This document shows positions 5,662-12,724 of a DNA stretch of 13,627 bases, piece after piece. The position numbers and the translations under genes are program-made. Under the pieces are notes generated by a model. That model was not told the DNA's origin and did no database searches. It worked only from the letters and a program-made list of their open reading frames with translations. Each line of letters begins with the position of its first letter. The stretch's first letter is position 1. The stretch is from Brevundimonas sp. (GTDB lineage Bacteria; Pseudomonadota; Alphaproteobacteria; Caulobacterales; Caulobacteraceae): positions 1 through 13,627 of the forward strand of contig JADGMZ010000303.1 in NCBI GenBank assembly GCA_015234495.1. The letters run 5' to 3'.

Positions 5662-6207
5662 TTACAGGGTGACGGAGACGCGCCCGTTGCGGGTGGTGAC
5701 GTGGCGCATTAGGACGACGCGATCCTCGCCGCCGGCGCTGACCGGGGCGATGATGAACCAGCCCCCGGCGGGCAGGCCGGAGAAGCTGAAACGGCCGTTC
5801 TGGCAGGTCGTCGAGCGGACATAGGAGCGATAGTCGGCGTTGGGGTCGGGCACGGTCCGGGCGCGGATGATGGCCTCCGGCACGGCCGCGCGGTCGGTCG
5901 ATCCATAGAGGGTGCGGAAACGCGCGCGGGTGTAGGGCGTGTCCGGCGTCAGGCCGACCGAGCCGGTGCAGTCGAAGGCCTGGCCGCCGCGACGATAGTC
6001 GATCCGTCCGTCGATCGAGGCGGCGCCCGAGGCGGTCGACCAGGCGAAGTCCTGGGCCTGGAACACGGCCGACGTGGACCCCGGACGCGGGCCGGGGCCG
6101 AAGCCGCCGTCCATCGGCACGGTACCGCAGGCGGCCAGCGCCCCGCCGAAGGCGAGGACGGCGATCAGGGGAAGGACGGGCTTACGGGCGATCATCTGGG
6201 CAGCCAT
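5662..6207 (-). CDS. Putative lipoprotein of unknown function
   Basis: A 181-aa protein starting MAAQMIARKP with a hydrophobic stretch ending in the lipobox L-A-A-C (C27), so it is probably lipid-anchored in the envelope. After a Gly/Pro-rich linker the mature part has two Cys (in FDCTG and TTCQNG) that could form a disulfide. The final strands (GRFSFSGLPAGGWFIIAPV... and NGRVSVTL) resemble the turn-and-strand style of carboxypeptidase-regulatory-like beta-sandwich domains. I chose 6207 because GGAGGG lies 4 nt upstream; an ATG at 6240 lacks a ribosome site and would spoil the signal peptide. The broken BA14K-like gene starts 56 nt downstream on the same strand, so the two may have been one operon. 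Function unknown. Confidence 0.8.
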   Translation of the reverse strand: MAAQMIARKPVLPLIAVLAFGGALAACGTVPMDGGFGPGPRPGSTSAVFQAQDFAWSTASGAASIDGRIDYRRGGQAFDCTGSVGLTPDTPYTRARFRTLYGSTDRAAVPEAIIRARTVPDPNADYRSYVRSTTCQNGRFSFSGLPAGGWFIIAPVSAGGEDRVVLMRHVTTRNGRVSVTL

Positions 6208-6345
6208 GGGCTCCCTCCGTGGCAGGCGCGGGTCGAACATCCGGATGAGACGCTGAACGCTGCGGGAAGGTCAAGGTTGCGACGCCCCGGACGGTGGTCC
6301 AAAACCTCGCGGCGACCCGGCGGAAGACCGGGTATAGGGAAGGTC

Positions 6346-7548
6346 ATGACAGTCACGTTTGACGACATTCTGGCGGCGCGAGAGCGGATCGCCGGTCAGG
6401 TCGATCGCACCCCGGTGCGCCATTCCCGCAAGCTGTCGCAGCTGACCGGCGCCGAGGTCTGGATCAAGTTCGACAACCTGCATTTCACCGGCAGCTTCAA
6501 GGAGCGCGGCGCGCTGAACCGGCTGCTGCAACTGTCGGCCGAGGAGCGCAAGCGGGGCGTCGTCGCCGCCAGCGCCGGCAACCACGCCCAGGCCCTGGCC
6601 TATCACGGCGCCCGGCTGGGCGTGCCGGTGACCATCGTCATGCCCGAGGGCACCCCCTTCGTGAAGGCGGACGGCACCCGCGCCCACGGCGCCACGGTGG
6701 TGATCAAGGGCGCCGATTTCTCCGGCTCGACGGAGGAGGCACACCGTTTCCGCGACGAGGAGGGGATGGTCTTCATCTCGGCCTTCGACGACGCCGGCAT
6801 CGTCGCCGGCCAGGGGGTCTGCGGCCTGGAATTCCTCGAGGACGCGCCGGACCTGGACGTGCTGATTATTCCGGTCGGCGGCGGCGGGCTGATCGCCGGC
6901 TCGGCCATCGCGGCCAAGGCGCTGAAGCCGTCGATTCGAATCTTCGGGGTCGAGGCGGCCATGTATCCGTCCTTCACCGCCCGCCGCCGCGGCGAACCCC
7001 CTAAATGCAGCGGCCAGACCATCGCCGAGGGCATCGCCATCAAGGCGGTCGGCGACATTCCGTTCGCCCTCGCCGATCCGCTGATCGAGGACGTGCTGGT
7101 CTGCGGCGAGGCGGACTTCGAGAAGGGCGTGGCCTTCCTGGCCACCTTGGAGAAGACGGTCGCCGAGGGGGCCGGCGCCGGGGGCCTGGCGGCGATGCTG
7201 GCCTATCCCGACAAGTTCCGCGGCCTGAAGGTCGGCATCGAACTGACCGGCGGCAACATCGACTCGCGGATGCTGGCCGTGGTCCTCAACCGCGAGCTGG
7301 TGCGTGAGAAGCGGCTGGTGGTCTACCGCATCATCGGCGACGACCGGCCCGGCATGCTGGCCAAGATGAGCGCCATCATCGGCGGTCTCGGCGGCAACAT
7401 CATCGACGTGGTGCACAACCGGCTGGCGCTGGACGTCCCGGCCAAGGGCGCGGAGTTCGACATCATGGTCGAGACGCGCGGCGAGGCGCATGCGACAGAG
7501 ATCAGACGAGAACTGGAAGAGGCGGGCTATGCGCTACGGATGGGCTAG
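6346..7548 (+). CDS. ilvA: Threonine ammonia-lyase with C-terminal ACT domain
   Basis: A 400-aa PLP enzyme that deaminates L-threonine to 2-oxobutanoate (and often serine to pyruvate), feeding isoleucine synthesis or threonine breakdown. The PLP lysine is K52 in GSFKERGA. SAGNHAQA (76-83) is the substrate/PLP loop and GGGGLIAG (178-185) binds the cofactor phosphate. From about residue 325 an ACT domain is visible (YRIIGDDRPGMLAKMSAIIG...NIIDVVHNR), which usually gives allosteric control by an amino acid. A single ACT and about 400 aa match the shorter, TdcB-like-plus-ACT class rather than the E. coli IlvA of about 510 aa with two ACT-like modules. The symbol is therefore by reaction, not strict orthology. 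ATG 6346 has GGGAAGG just upstream. The 3' end overlaps the next gene by 20 nt. Confidence 0.93.
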   Translation: MTVTFDDILAARERIAGQVDRTPVRHSRKLSQLTGAEVWIKFDNLHFTGSFKERGALNRLLQLSAEERKRGVVAASAGNHAQALAYHGARLGVPVTIVMPEGTPFVKADGTRAHGATVVIKGADFSGSTEEAHRFRDEEGMVFISAFDDAGIVAGQGVCGLEFLEDAPDLDVLIIPVGGGGLIAGSAIAAKALKPSIRIFGVEAAMYPSFTARRRGEPPKCSGQTIAEGIAIKAVGDIPFALADPLIEDVLVCGEADFEKGVAFLATLEKTVAEGAGAGGLAAMLAYPDKFRGLKVGIELTGGNIDSRMLAVVLNRELVREKRLVVYRIIGDDRPGMLAKMSAIIGGLGGNIIDVVHNRLALDVPAKGAEFDIMVETRGEAHATEIRRELEEAGYALRMG

Positions 7549-8077
7549 GACGGCGGCGGCTCTGGCCCTGGCGGCGGCGCTGTCGGCCTGCGGCGGAGAC
7601 CCTGCCCCCGGCGTGGACCCCGAGGCCGCGGCCAATCTGCGCGCGGCCGGCTTCTTCATGGAGACCAACGCCAAGGCGGACGGCGTCCGGACCCTGGCCT
7701 CCGGCGTGCAGTACAAGGTGGTGCAGGCGGGCCCGGCGGGCGGCGAGCGGCCGGACGGCAACGATCTGGTGCGGGTCGACTACGAGGGTTCGCTGACCGA
7801 CGGGACGGTGTTCGACAGTTCCTTCCAGCGCGGCGCCCCGGCGGCGTTTACGGTCGAGGACGGCATTGCGGGCTCGCTGATCCCGGGCATGCGCGACGCC
7901 CTGCAGCACATGACCGTCGGCGACGAATGGCTCGTCTACATCCCGCCGGAGCTGGGTTATGGCGACAGCCAGGTCGGCGAGATTCCGGCCAACAGCGTGC
8001 TGGTCTTCCGGCTGAAGCTGCTGGAGGTCGCGCCCGTGCCGGGCGGCGCCCGGGCCCTGGATGTCGCCCACGGCTGA
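7529..8077 (+). CDS. FKBP-type peptidyl-prolyl isomerase, lipoprotein
   Basis: A 182-aa envelope foldase candidate. The signal sequence MRYGWARTAAALALAAALSAC ends in lipobox L-S-A-C (C21), predicting a lipid-anchored periplasmic protein. A short helical N-part (AAANLRAAGFFMETNAKADGV) resembles the FkpA/Mip linker. The FKBP fold covers about 75-167: VRVDYEGSLTDGTVFDSSFQRG, then LIPGMRDAL, where the active-site Trp of many FKBPs is replaced by Met, then YIPPELGYGD and IPANSVLVFRLKLLEV. Isomerase activity is likely but could be weakened by the Met. ATG 7529 lies inside the 3' end of the threonine ammonia-lyase gene (20-nt overlap). Its GAGG site is also inside that gene, which suggests translational coupling. 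Confidence 0.93.
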   Translation: MRYGWARTAAALALAAALSACGGDPAPGVDPEAAANLRAAGFFMETNAKADGVRTLASGVQYKVVQAGPAGGERPDGNDLVRVDYEGSLTDGTVFDSSFQRGAPAAFTVEDGIAGSLIPGMRDALQHMTVGDEWLVYIPPELGYGDSQVGEIPANSVLVFRLKLLEVAPVPGGARALDVAHG

Positions 8078-8105
8078 CGGCCGGCTGAGCGGCGGGCACT
8101 CCGTC

Positions 8106-8147
8106 GGGCGCCGGGCGCTGGGCGCTGGGCGCTGGGCGCTGGCGCGG
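8106..8147 (+). repeat. Tandem 7-bp repeat (GGGCGCT)
   Basis: Five consecutive 7-bp units: GGGCGCC at 8106-8112, then four exact GGGCGCT units at 8113-8140, followed by a degenerate GGCGCGG. It begins 29 bases after the FKBP stop. Replication slippage would make copy number variable between strains; no function is apparent. Confidence 0.85.
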
Positions 8148-8445
8148 TTTCGGAGATTCGGCGTGCCAACAGCGCCAAGCGCGCGGAAAGAAAGCACGCC
8201 GGATCATTCGGTTAGCCGGATCGGCGCCACCAGCCGGGGCGAAGCTGTGCCAGATTATCGGAAATTCCGTGGGGAAACGTCGCTGGAGCGCCACGTTCGT
8301 CATTCGGTTTTCAAAGACCGCCACGGCGCCGACGGGCCGCTATCCGTGAAATGGGAGGGCCTCAACCAGGGTCAAGCCTGATTCCGGAATTAATTCCTAT
8401 GACGATTGGGGCCCCGGACGTCTGACCGGGACCGAGACTGTCGAA

Positions 8446-8486
8446 CAGCGGACACTCCGGACCGCTGCTGTGGGTGGAAAGCGGAC
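8446..8486. repeat. Dispersed palindromic repeat, part-copy A
   Basis: A hairpin CAGCGG/CCGCTG (8446-8451/8462-8467) is followed by GGGTGGAAAGCGGAC (8472-8486). The second part matches the right part of repeat B (GGGTGGAAAGCAGAC) at all but one position. It ends exactly where the stop codon of the minus-strand lipoprotein gene begins. Confidence 0.6.
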
Positions 8487-8990
8487 TTAACGCTTTTCTG
8501 ACGCGGGTTGGCTGGCGTGCAGCCCGTCTTCAGGCGTGGGGACAGGATCGTCCGGTCCAATGTGTGCGGGTCCCGTGGGAACCGGAGTGGTGAGTTCTGA
8601 CCGCGTGCAGACAGCTATGGTGCGGCTCTCGTAGTAGGCGCGATAAGTCGCTGCAAACTCGGCGAGATACTGGCCTGTGTCGGGAAACCACGCGGCTTTG
8701 TCGATGAGGTTGTAGCCGTCCGATGGTCGGTCACGAAGAACGATCAAACCTGGGTGCTGACTGCTTATGGGATAGGCGCTTCTGCATTCCCCTGTGCAAT
8801 ACCGTCCGGCTTCCAGATCGACGTGAATAACTTGTTCGTAAGGCGTGGCCTCTGAACGCACATAGCGCGTCCCGCGACAGTTCAAATCAAATCGCATATG
8901 CATAGCCGTATCTGCGCCCGTAGCCTCAGTGGAGACTTGGGGCGAGCAGCCGGAGAGCATGGCTGCTGATGCGATGATGAGGCGTTTCAT
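8487..8990 (-). CDS. Putative lipoprotein of unknown function (accessory)
   Basis: A 167-aa protein with a short signal peptide and lipobox L-S-G-C (MKRLIIASAAMLSGC, C15). The mature part carries Cys38, Cys65, Cys69 and Cys128. Four cysteines in an exported protein suggest two disulfides, with RYCTGEC as a tight pair. There is a Tyr-rich segment (TYRAYYESR) and a Pro/Asp-rich tail (PVPTGPAHIGPDDPVP). I recognise no family. The ribosome site is weak (GAGAG about 9 nt before the ATG). Codon third positions are less GC-biased than in the flanking housekeeping genes, consistent with acquisition by transfer. The stop abuts repeat A, and repeat B begins 25 nt upstream of the start. Confidence 0.72.
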   Translation of the reverse strand: MKRLIIASAAMLSGCSPQVSTEATGADTAMHMRFDLNCRGTRYVRSEATPYEQVIHVDLEAGRYCTGECRSAYPISSQHPGLIVLRDRPSDGYNLIDKAAWFPDTGQYLAEFAATYRAYYESRTIAVCTRSELTTPVPTGPAHIGPDDPVPTPEDGLHASQPASEKR

Positions 8991-9015
8991 AGAAGCACTC
9001 TCACCCCGGGAACCG

Positions 9016-9066
9016 ATGTCCGCAACGGGTCGGGAGTAGACGGTCGCCTAAGGGTGGAAAGCAGAC
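9016..9066. repeat. Dispersed palindromic repeat, copy B (51 bp)
   Basis: It starts ATGTCCGCAACGGGTCGGG and ends GGGTGGAAAGCAGAC. It matches copy C (9516-9566) at 44 of 51 positions with no gap, exactly 500 bp away in the same orientation. The ends (TGTCCGC / GCAGACA) are nearly complementary, so the element can fold back. It lies between the divergent starts of two accessory genes. Confidence 0.85.
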
Positions 9067-9093
9067 ATTCGTTTCAGCGACGTTGGCGATCCG

Positions 9094-9127
9094 TTCAGCA
9101 GTCCCGATCATAATCGGGACTGCTGAA
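9094..9127. repeat. Perfect 15-bp inverted repeat (hairpin) ahead of accessory gene
   Basis: TTCAGCAGTCCCGAT (9094-9108) and ATCGGGACTGCTGAA (9113-9127) are perfectly complementary around a CATA loop. This is the strongest hairpin in the window. No T-run follows on either strand, so it is not a simple terminator. It ends 12 nt before the probable TTG start at 9140 and borders that gene's GGGAG ribosome site, so it may act on translation or be a protein-binding site. Confidence 0.9.
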
Positions 9128-9139
9128 TGGGAGATTGCC

Positions 9140-9496
9140 TTGCGGAATATCGCTTCGACTGCGGGCATCGGGGCCTTGTTGCTTCTCAACGTCGGCTGCC
9201 AAGGCGGCACCCGCGCATCAGCCGAGGACATTGACTGCTTGGCGAGCTACCTGCTGCTGACTTCCAGCAGCACCGCGCCGGTCCACGACACGTTGCCCAG
9301 CCTCTCTTACTTCTATGGACGGTTGGATGCTCAAGCGTCTGAGGGCGGCTGGGAAAAGGAAGCCGTCTCACGGATGCGCAGCATGGCTAAGGACATTCCT
9401 GCGACCCAAGCTACGGCGAGGGCCTGCGATGAACGAATGGTAGCCCTCACCCGCCAGCACTCGACTTTGATCGAAGCTGAGATTCGTGGGCTCTGA
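9140..9496 (+). CDS. Exported small protein of unknown function (accessory)
   Basis: A 118-aa product if translation starts at TTG 9140. I prefer this start because GGGAG lies 7 nt upstream and it gives a proper signal peptide (MRNIASTAGIGALLLLNVGC). An ATG at 9083 is also open but would put the 15-bp hairpin inside the coding region and bury the signal. The Cys at 20 could be a lipidation site, although LNVGC is a poor lipobox. Further Cys occur in DIDCLASYL (C33) and ARACDER. The mature part looks helical (LSYFYGRLDAQASEGGWEKEAVSRM). I do not recognise the family. The gene lies between two 51-bp direct repeats, B and C, and is divergent from the lipoprotein gene. Confidence 0.65.
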   Translation: MRNIASTAGIGALLLLNVGCQGGTRASAEDIDCLASYLLLTSSSTAPVHDTLPSLSYFYGRLDAQASEGGWEKEAVSRMRSMAKDIPATQATARACDERMVALTRQHSTLIEAEIRGL

Positions 9497-9515
9497 TTTC
9501 CGGCGGAGGTCTCCG

Positions 9516-9566
9516 ATGTCCGCAACGGGTCGGGAGCGGACGGTCGCATGAGAGCGGGAAGCAGAC
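9516..9566. repeat. Dispersed palindromic repeat, copy C (51 bp)
   Basis: Direct copy of repeat B (44/51 identical). Its left part forms a perfect 6-bp stem, GTCCGC (9518-9523) with GCGGAC (9536-9541), around a 12-nt loop. It lies 19 nt after the stop of the plus-strand gene and ends one base before the TAG (9568-9570) of the minus-strand DUF3885-like gene, so it fills the convergent gap between them. Confidence 0.85.
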
Positions 9567-9567
9567 G

Positions 9568-10188
9568 CTAGCTAGCACCACCATCGAATACGGCAGCCAT
9601 TCGAGCCCGATCATAGTCCAAGAGCCACCGATCAAACTCGCCGTAGACCGAGGCAACGCTCTCAGCAGACAAGCCTTTGAGGTCCATACCTCTGTCGTCA
9701 TAGACGTGGAGAAGCACGGCGGCGTCGGGGTCGAGGAGGTAGCTCACGACGGCGGCGTTGGGTTCGACCGGCATCTCGTCGGCGATGGAACACCAGAGCA
9801 GAATATCGTGTTGGCTACGGGACGCGGACAGATCGAACGCAGCCCAAAAACACCTGACGGCCTCGGGATCCTCTCCTTCGAGCCAAGGCGGTAGCCCTTC
9901 CCATGAAAGGATCGGCTGGGAAGTGTCGAACCCGATGGATGCCAGCGAGGACAGACCGGGTTTTCGCGGACGGCCAGTCAGGTCCGATGGCTCCTCTGCC
10001 CACATCACCACGGCGATCAGTCGCCGCGACGCCCGAAAAACTCTGTCGGCCACCGCGCGCGCTCGATCATAGGCTTGGCTGAACCGGCGCACCGGGTCCT
10101 CAAGATTTGAGAGGTCACCGCCAAGTTCGAACCGCAAGGAATACGGCGATTGCTCAAACGGACTTAGCCAGCCAGGACCGAGGTTCAT
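9568..10188 (-). CDS. DUF3885-like protein
   Basis: A 206-aa soluble protein without signal peptide or membrane segment. The C-terminal part matches my memory of the DUF3885 signature: HVYDDRGMDL (161-170), then a short linker and FDRWLLDYDRARM (185-197). The N-terminal part opens GPGWLSPFEQSPYSLRFELGGDL and includes YDRARAVADRVF and a Trp-rich block (LSWEGLPPWLEGEDPEAVRCFW). The biochemical role of DUF3885 is not known to me. It occurs scattered among bacteria, often beside mobile or toxin/immunity genes, which fits this accessory setting but proves nothing. The ATG has only a weak upstream site (GTAGG). Repeat C abuts its 3' end and repeat D lies 25 nt upstream of its start. Confidence 0.75.
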   Translation of the reverse strand: MNLGPGWLSPFEQSPYSLRFELGGDLSNLEDPVRRFSQAYDRARAVADRVFRASRRLIAVVMWAEEPSDLTGRPRKPGLSSLASIGFDTSQPILSWEGLPPWLEGEDPEAVRCFWAAFDLSASRSQHDILLWCSIADEMPVEPNAAVVSYLLDPDAAVLLHVYDDRGMDLKGLSAESVASVYGEFDRWLLDYDRARMAAVFDGGAS

Positions 10189-10213
10189 CCTACGACCCTA
10201 CCATGCCCGCCAA

Positions 10214-10242
10214 GGTCCGCTATGGGTCGGAAGCGGCTATTG
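10214..10242. repeat. Dispersed palindromic repeat, copy D (short)
   Basis: It contains GTCCGC (10215-10220), GGGTCGG (10224-10230) and AAGCGG (10231-10236), matching the left unit of copies B and C but with an imperfect right arm (GCGGCT instead of GCGGAC). It lies just upstream of the DUF3885-like gene. Confidence 0.7.
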
Positions 10243-10266
10243 GACCCGACTTACCTGCCCCTCCCC

Positions 10267-10296
10267 GTCATCCTCGGGCTCGACCCGAGGATCAGA
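10267..10296. repeat. REP-like palindromic element, left copy
   Basis: The copy contains ATCCTCGGGCTCGACCCGAG, nearly self-complementary (ATCCTCGGG...CCCGAGGAT). It matches the reverse complement of 10370-10399 at 29 of 30 positions. I recall very similar GTCATCCTCGGGCTTGACCC elements as common intergenic repeats in alphaproteobacteria. Confidence 0.85.
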
Positions 10297-10369
10297 CCGT
10301 CCGGCGCCCCGTCGAAGATCGACGGTCGCGCTCGCGGGGCCGTCACCACCGCACAGCCCGCCTCTCGCC

Positions 10370-10399
10370 TCTGATCCTCGGGTCAAGCCCGAGGATGAC
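10370..10399. repeat. REP-like palindromic element, right (inverted) copy
   Basis: Inverted partner of 10267-10296 (29/30), with a 73-nt spacer. The pair can form one long stem or two separate hairpins. Related ATCCCGGCC-type sequence continues at about 10431-10440. This is typical REP/BIME arrangement. Confidence 0.85.
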
Positions 10400-10742
10400 G
10401 ACGACGGCGGGTGGATTCCCGGACCCTGTCATCCCGGCCAAACCGCGCCAGACCCTGCCATCCCGTGCACCCTGTTCGAGCCACGACGCTTTGGCGGAGA
10501 GCCAATGGGCCGAGGGATCACGCGAAGAGATCATGCGCCCGCCGGCGGCCCCGCGCTGACACTGGCGCGAGGACGGCTCCCACGCGGGCGGGCCACGCCG
10601 CCCCACGACCGATCCTGACGCACCGCCGCCCTACACTGCGCTGGATCGGTCTTTGACATCGTTGCACAGCATCCCTCTCGCCCGGGATCGGCTGCTCAAG
10701 AGTGTCGGGATGGCAGGGTTTGGCGATTTTTCAGCGACAGGG

Positions 10743-12593
10743 TCAGTCGGCGCGGAACTGCAGCTCCGCCAGCCGGGCGTACAGCCCCCCGCGCGCCATC
10801 AGCGCCGCGTGGGTCCCCTCCTCCACCACCTGGCCGTCGTCCATCACCACGATCCGGTCGGCGCGCAGCACGGTGGCGAGGCGGTGGGCGATGACGAGGG
10901 TCGTGCGCGTCGACATGGCCTTGTCGAGCGCCGCCTGCACCAGCCGCTCGTTCTCGGCGTCGAGCGCCGAGGTCGCCTCGTCGAGCAGCAGGATCGGGGC
11001 GTCGCGGACCAGGGCCCGGGCGATGGCCATGCGCTGGCGCTGGCCGCCGGACAGGCTCTTGCCGCGTTCGCCCAGCGGCGTGTCGAAGGCTTCCGGCAGG
11101 GCTTCGATGAAACCGAGGGCCTGGGCCTCGTCGGCCGCCGCCTTGACTTCATCTTCTGTCGCAGCCTCCCGGCCGAAGCGGATGTTTTCCATGGCCGAAC
11201 CCGAGAACAGCGGGGCCTCCTGCGAGACCCAGGCGAAGCGGTTCCGGACGGCGACCGGATCGGCCTCGCGCACGTCGACGCCATCCACCGACACCACGCC
11301 GGACTGGGGGTCGTAGAAGCGCAGCAGCAGGCGGAAGACGGTGCTCTTGCCCGCGCCCGAGGGCCCGACCAGGGCCACGGTCTCGCCGGGCCGCACGGTC
11401 AGGGAAAAGCCCTTCAGCGCCGGCAGGTCGGGCCGCCCGGGATAGCTGAACTGCACCGCCGACATCGACACCTCGCCGACCGGCGGCTCGGGCAGGGCGC
11501 GCGGCGCGGCGGGCGGCGCGATCGACGGCGTGCTGCGCATCAGCTCGTCGATCCGCTCCATGGCGCCGGCGGCCTTCTGCACGTCGCCCCAGCTCTCCCC
11601 CAGCGCCCCGACCGCGCCGGCCACGAACACCGCCAGCAGCACGAACTGCAGCAGGGCCCCGGGGCTCATCCGCCCGGCGATGACGTCCTGCGCGCCCAGC
11701 CACAGCACCAAGGTGACGCCGCCGAACATCACGGCGATGACCAGGGCGGTCATCAGGGCCCGGGCCCGGATACGGGCCAGGGAGACGCCGAAAGCGTCCT
11801 CGACCGCCTCGCCGAACCGGTCGATGGCGCTCTTCTCGCGGCCGAAGGCCTGTACCGTCTCGATGGCGTCGACGCTCTCGCCGGCGAAGCCCACGGCCCC
11901 GGCGAACCGGTCCTGCGAGGCCACGGTCAGCCGGCGCACCACCCGCCCGAACAGGAACAGCGGCCCCAGCAGCAGCGGCACCACCAGCATCACCAGCCCG
12001 GTCAGCTTGGGGCTGACCACGAACAGCAGGATGGTCCCGCCGATCAGGGTCAGGAAGTTGCGCACGGCGTAGGACACCGAGGTGGTCAGCAGGGTCTCGA
12101 CCAGGGCGATGTCGGTGGTCAGCCGCGACAGCACCTCGCCCGTGCGCATGCGCGCATAGAAGGCCGGATCCAGGGTCAGGATGCGCTCGAACAGCCCCTT
12201 GCGCACGTCGGCGACGACGCGCTCGCCGGTCTTGGTGACGAAGAAGTAGCGCACCGCCGTGGCCAGGCCGAGGAACAGGGCGTTGGCCGCCAGCACCAGG
12301 AACCACAGGTTCAGCTGCTCGCCGCCGTTCTCGAAACCGTTGTCGATGGCGCCGCGCGCCGCCACCGTCAGGGCCAGGGAGGCGGCCGTGGACATCATCA
12401 GCCAGAAGACCGCCATGGCCATATGGCCCTTGTGCCGCAGGGCGTAAGGCATCAACCGGGCCAGCGGGCGGATGTCGCGCCGCTTGGCCCGCCGCGCCCC
12501 GGCCTCGCCCATCTGCTCGGCCAGCAGGGCGCCGGCGCCGGGCCGTCCGTGGGGGTCGGCGGCGTCGGGAGCGGAGGCGGTCGTATCGGTCAT
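10743..12593 (-). CDS. ABC exporter half-transporter, MsbA-related
   Basis: A 616-aa fused permease-ATPase that would work as a homodimer in the inner membrane. The transmembrane domain spans about residues 45-340 with roughly six helices. The ATPase domain has Walker [10 protein letters not shown] (410-418), the Q-loop in [12 protein letters not shown], signature LSGGQ (514-518), Walker B ILLLDE with catalytic E539, D-loop SALD, and H-loop His570 in IAHR, so all catalytic parts are intact. It resembles the MsbA-related alphaproteobacterial group. Lipid, LPS or drug export is plausible, but the substrate cannot be read from sequence. I chose ATG 12593 (MTDTTASAP) because AGAGG lies 8 nt upstream; an ATG at 12644 would add 17 unlikely residues. 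It is divergent from rpmE with 131 bp between the starts. Confidence 0.93.
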   Translation of the reverse strand: MTDTTASAPDAADPHGRPGAGALLAEQMGEAGARRAKRRDIRPLARLMPYALRHKGHMAMAVFWLMMSTAASLALTVAARGAIDNGFENGGEQLNLWFLVLAANALFLGLATAVRYFFVTKTGERVVADVRKGLFERILTLDPAFYARMRTGEVLSRLTTDIALVETLLTTSVSYAVRNFLTLIGGTILLFVVSPKLTGLVMLVVPLLLGPLFLFGRVVRRLTVASQDRFAGAVGFAGESVDAIETVQAFGREKSAIDRFGEAVEDAFGVSLARIRARALMTALVIAVMFGGVTLVLWLGAQDVIAGRMSPGALLQFVLLAVFVAGAVGALGESWGDVQKAAGAMERIDELMRSTPSIAPPAAPRALPEPPVGEVSMSAVQFSYPGRPDLPALKGFSLTVRPGETVALVGPSGAGKSTVFRLLLRFYDPQSGVVSVDGVDVREADPVAVRNRFAWVSQEAPLFSGSAMENIRFGREAATEDEVKAAADEAQALGFIEALPEAFDTPLGERGKSLSGGQRQRMAIARALVRDAPILLLDEATSALDAENERLVQAALDKAMSTRTTLVIAHRLATVLRADRIVVMDDGQVVEEGTHAALMARGGLYARLAELQFRAD

Positions 12594-12724
12594 GGCCGGG
12601 CCTCTTGCCCCGGAACGGCCCCCGGTGTAAACGCCGCCGCTCATTCCCGCCGCCGCCCGGCGGGTTTCTCATTTTCGCGCACAGACGGTCGGCATCGTCA
12701 CCGCGCAGAGACCGGACAACGACC

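Larger units (their letters stand above)
8078..8486. other. Intergenic region without a credible gene
   Basis: About 410 bases between the FKBP gene and the first accessory gene. It holds a 7-bp tandem repeat (8106-8147), a 7-bp inverted repeat GGCGTGC/GCACGCC (8160-8166/8194-8200), a 12-bp AT-rich palindrome GGAATTAATTCC (8386-8397) and a part-copy of the dispersed repeat (8446-8486). Open frames across it lack codon bias and ribosome sites. Base composition becomes less GC-rich from about 8200. Confidence 0.6.
10243..10742. other. Intergenic region, repeat-rich, no credible gene
   Basis: About 500 bases before the 3' end of the ABC exporter gene. Besides the REP pair it has an inverted repeat GACCGATCC (10607-10615) / GGATCGGTC (10643-10651) followed only by TTT. 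Open frames here lack ribosome sites and family-like sequence. No clear terminator for the ABC gene is seen: the A-run after its stop is not preceded by a stem. Confidence 0.6.

Noticed and set aside
6271..7491. 406-aa minus-strand open frame
   Set aside because: Antisense of the threonine ammonia-lyase gene, whose catalytic motifs are all intact on +.
8061..8381. 106-aa plus frame overlapping the FKBP end
   Set aside because: It runs through the 7-bp tandem repeat, lacks a ribosome site and codon bias, and resembles nothing known.
8386..8397. GGAATTAATTCC palindrome as an operator
   Set aside because: It is a perfect 12-bp palindrome, but it lies about 90 bp beyond the 3' end of a minus-strand gene with no start nearby; no role can be argued.
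9083..9139. ATG 9083 as the start of the exported-protein gene
   Set aside because: It would put the 15-bp hairpin in the coding region and add 19 residues ahead of the signal peptide; TTG 9140 has a GGGAG site and gives a normal export signal.
9016..9566. Integron attC sites flanking the 9140-9496 gene
   Set aside because: The repeats are palindromic and bracket a gene, but I see no GTTRRRY/RYYYAAC core sites and no integrase.
8440..10250. CRISPR array
   Set aside because: The repeats are few, unevenly spaced by whole genes and divergent; no spacer-sized intervals and no cas genes.
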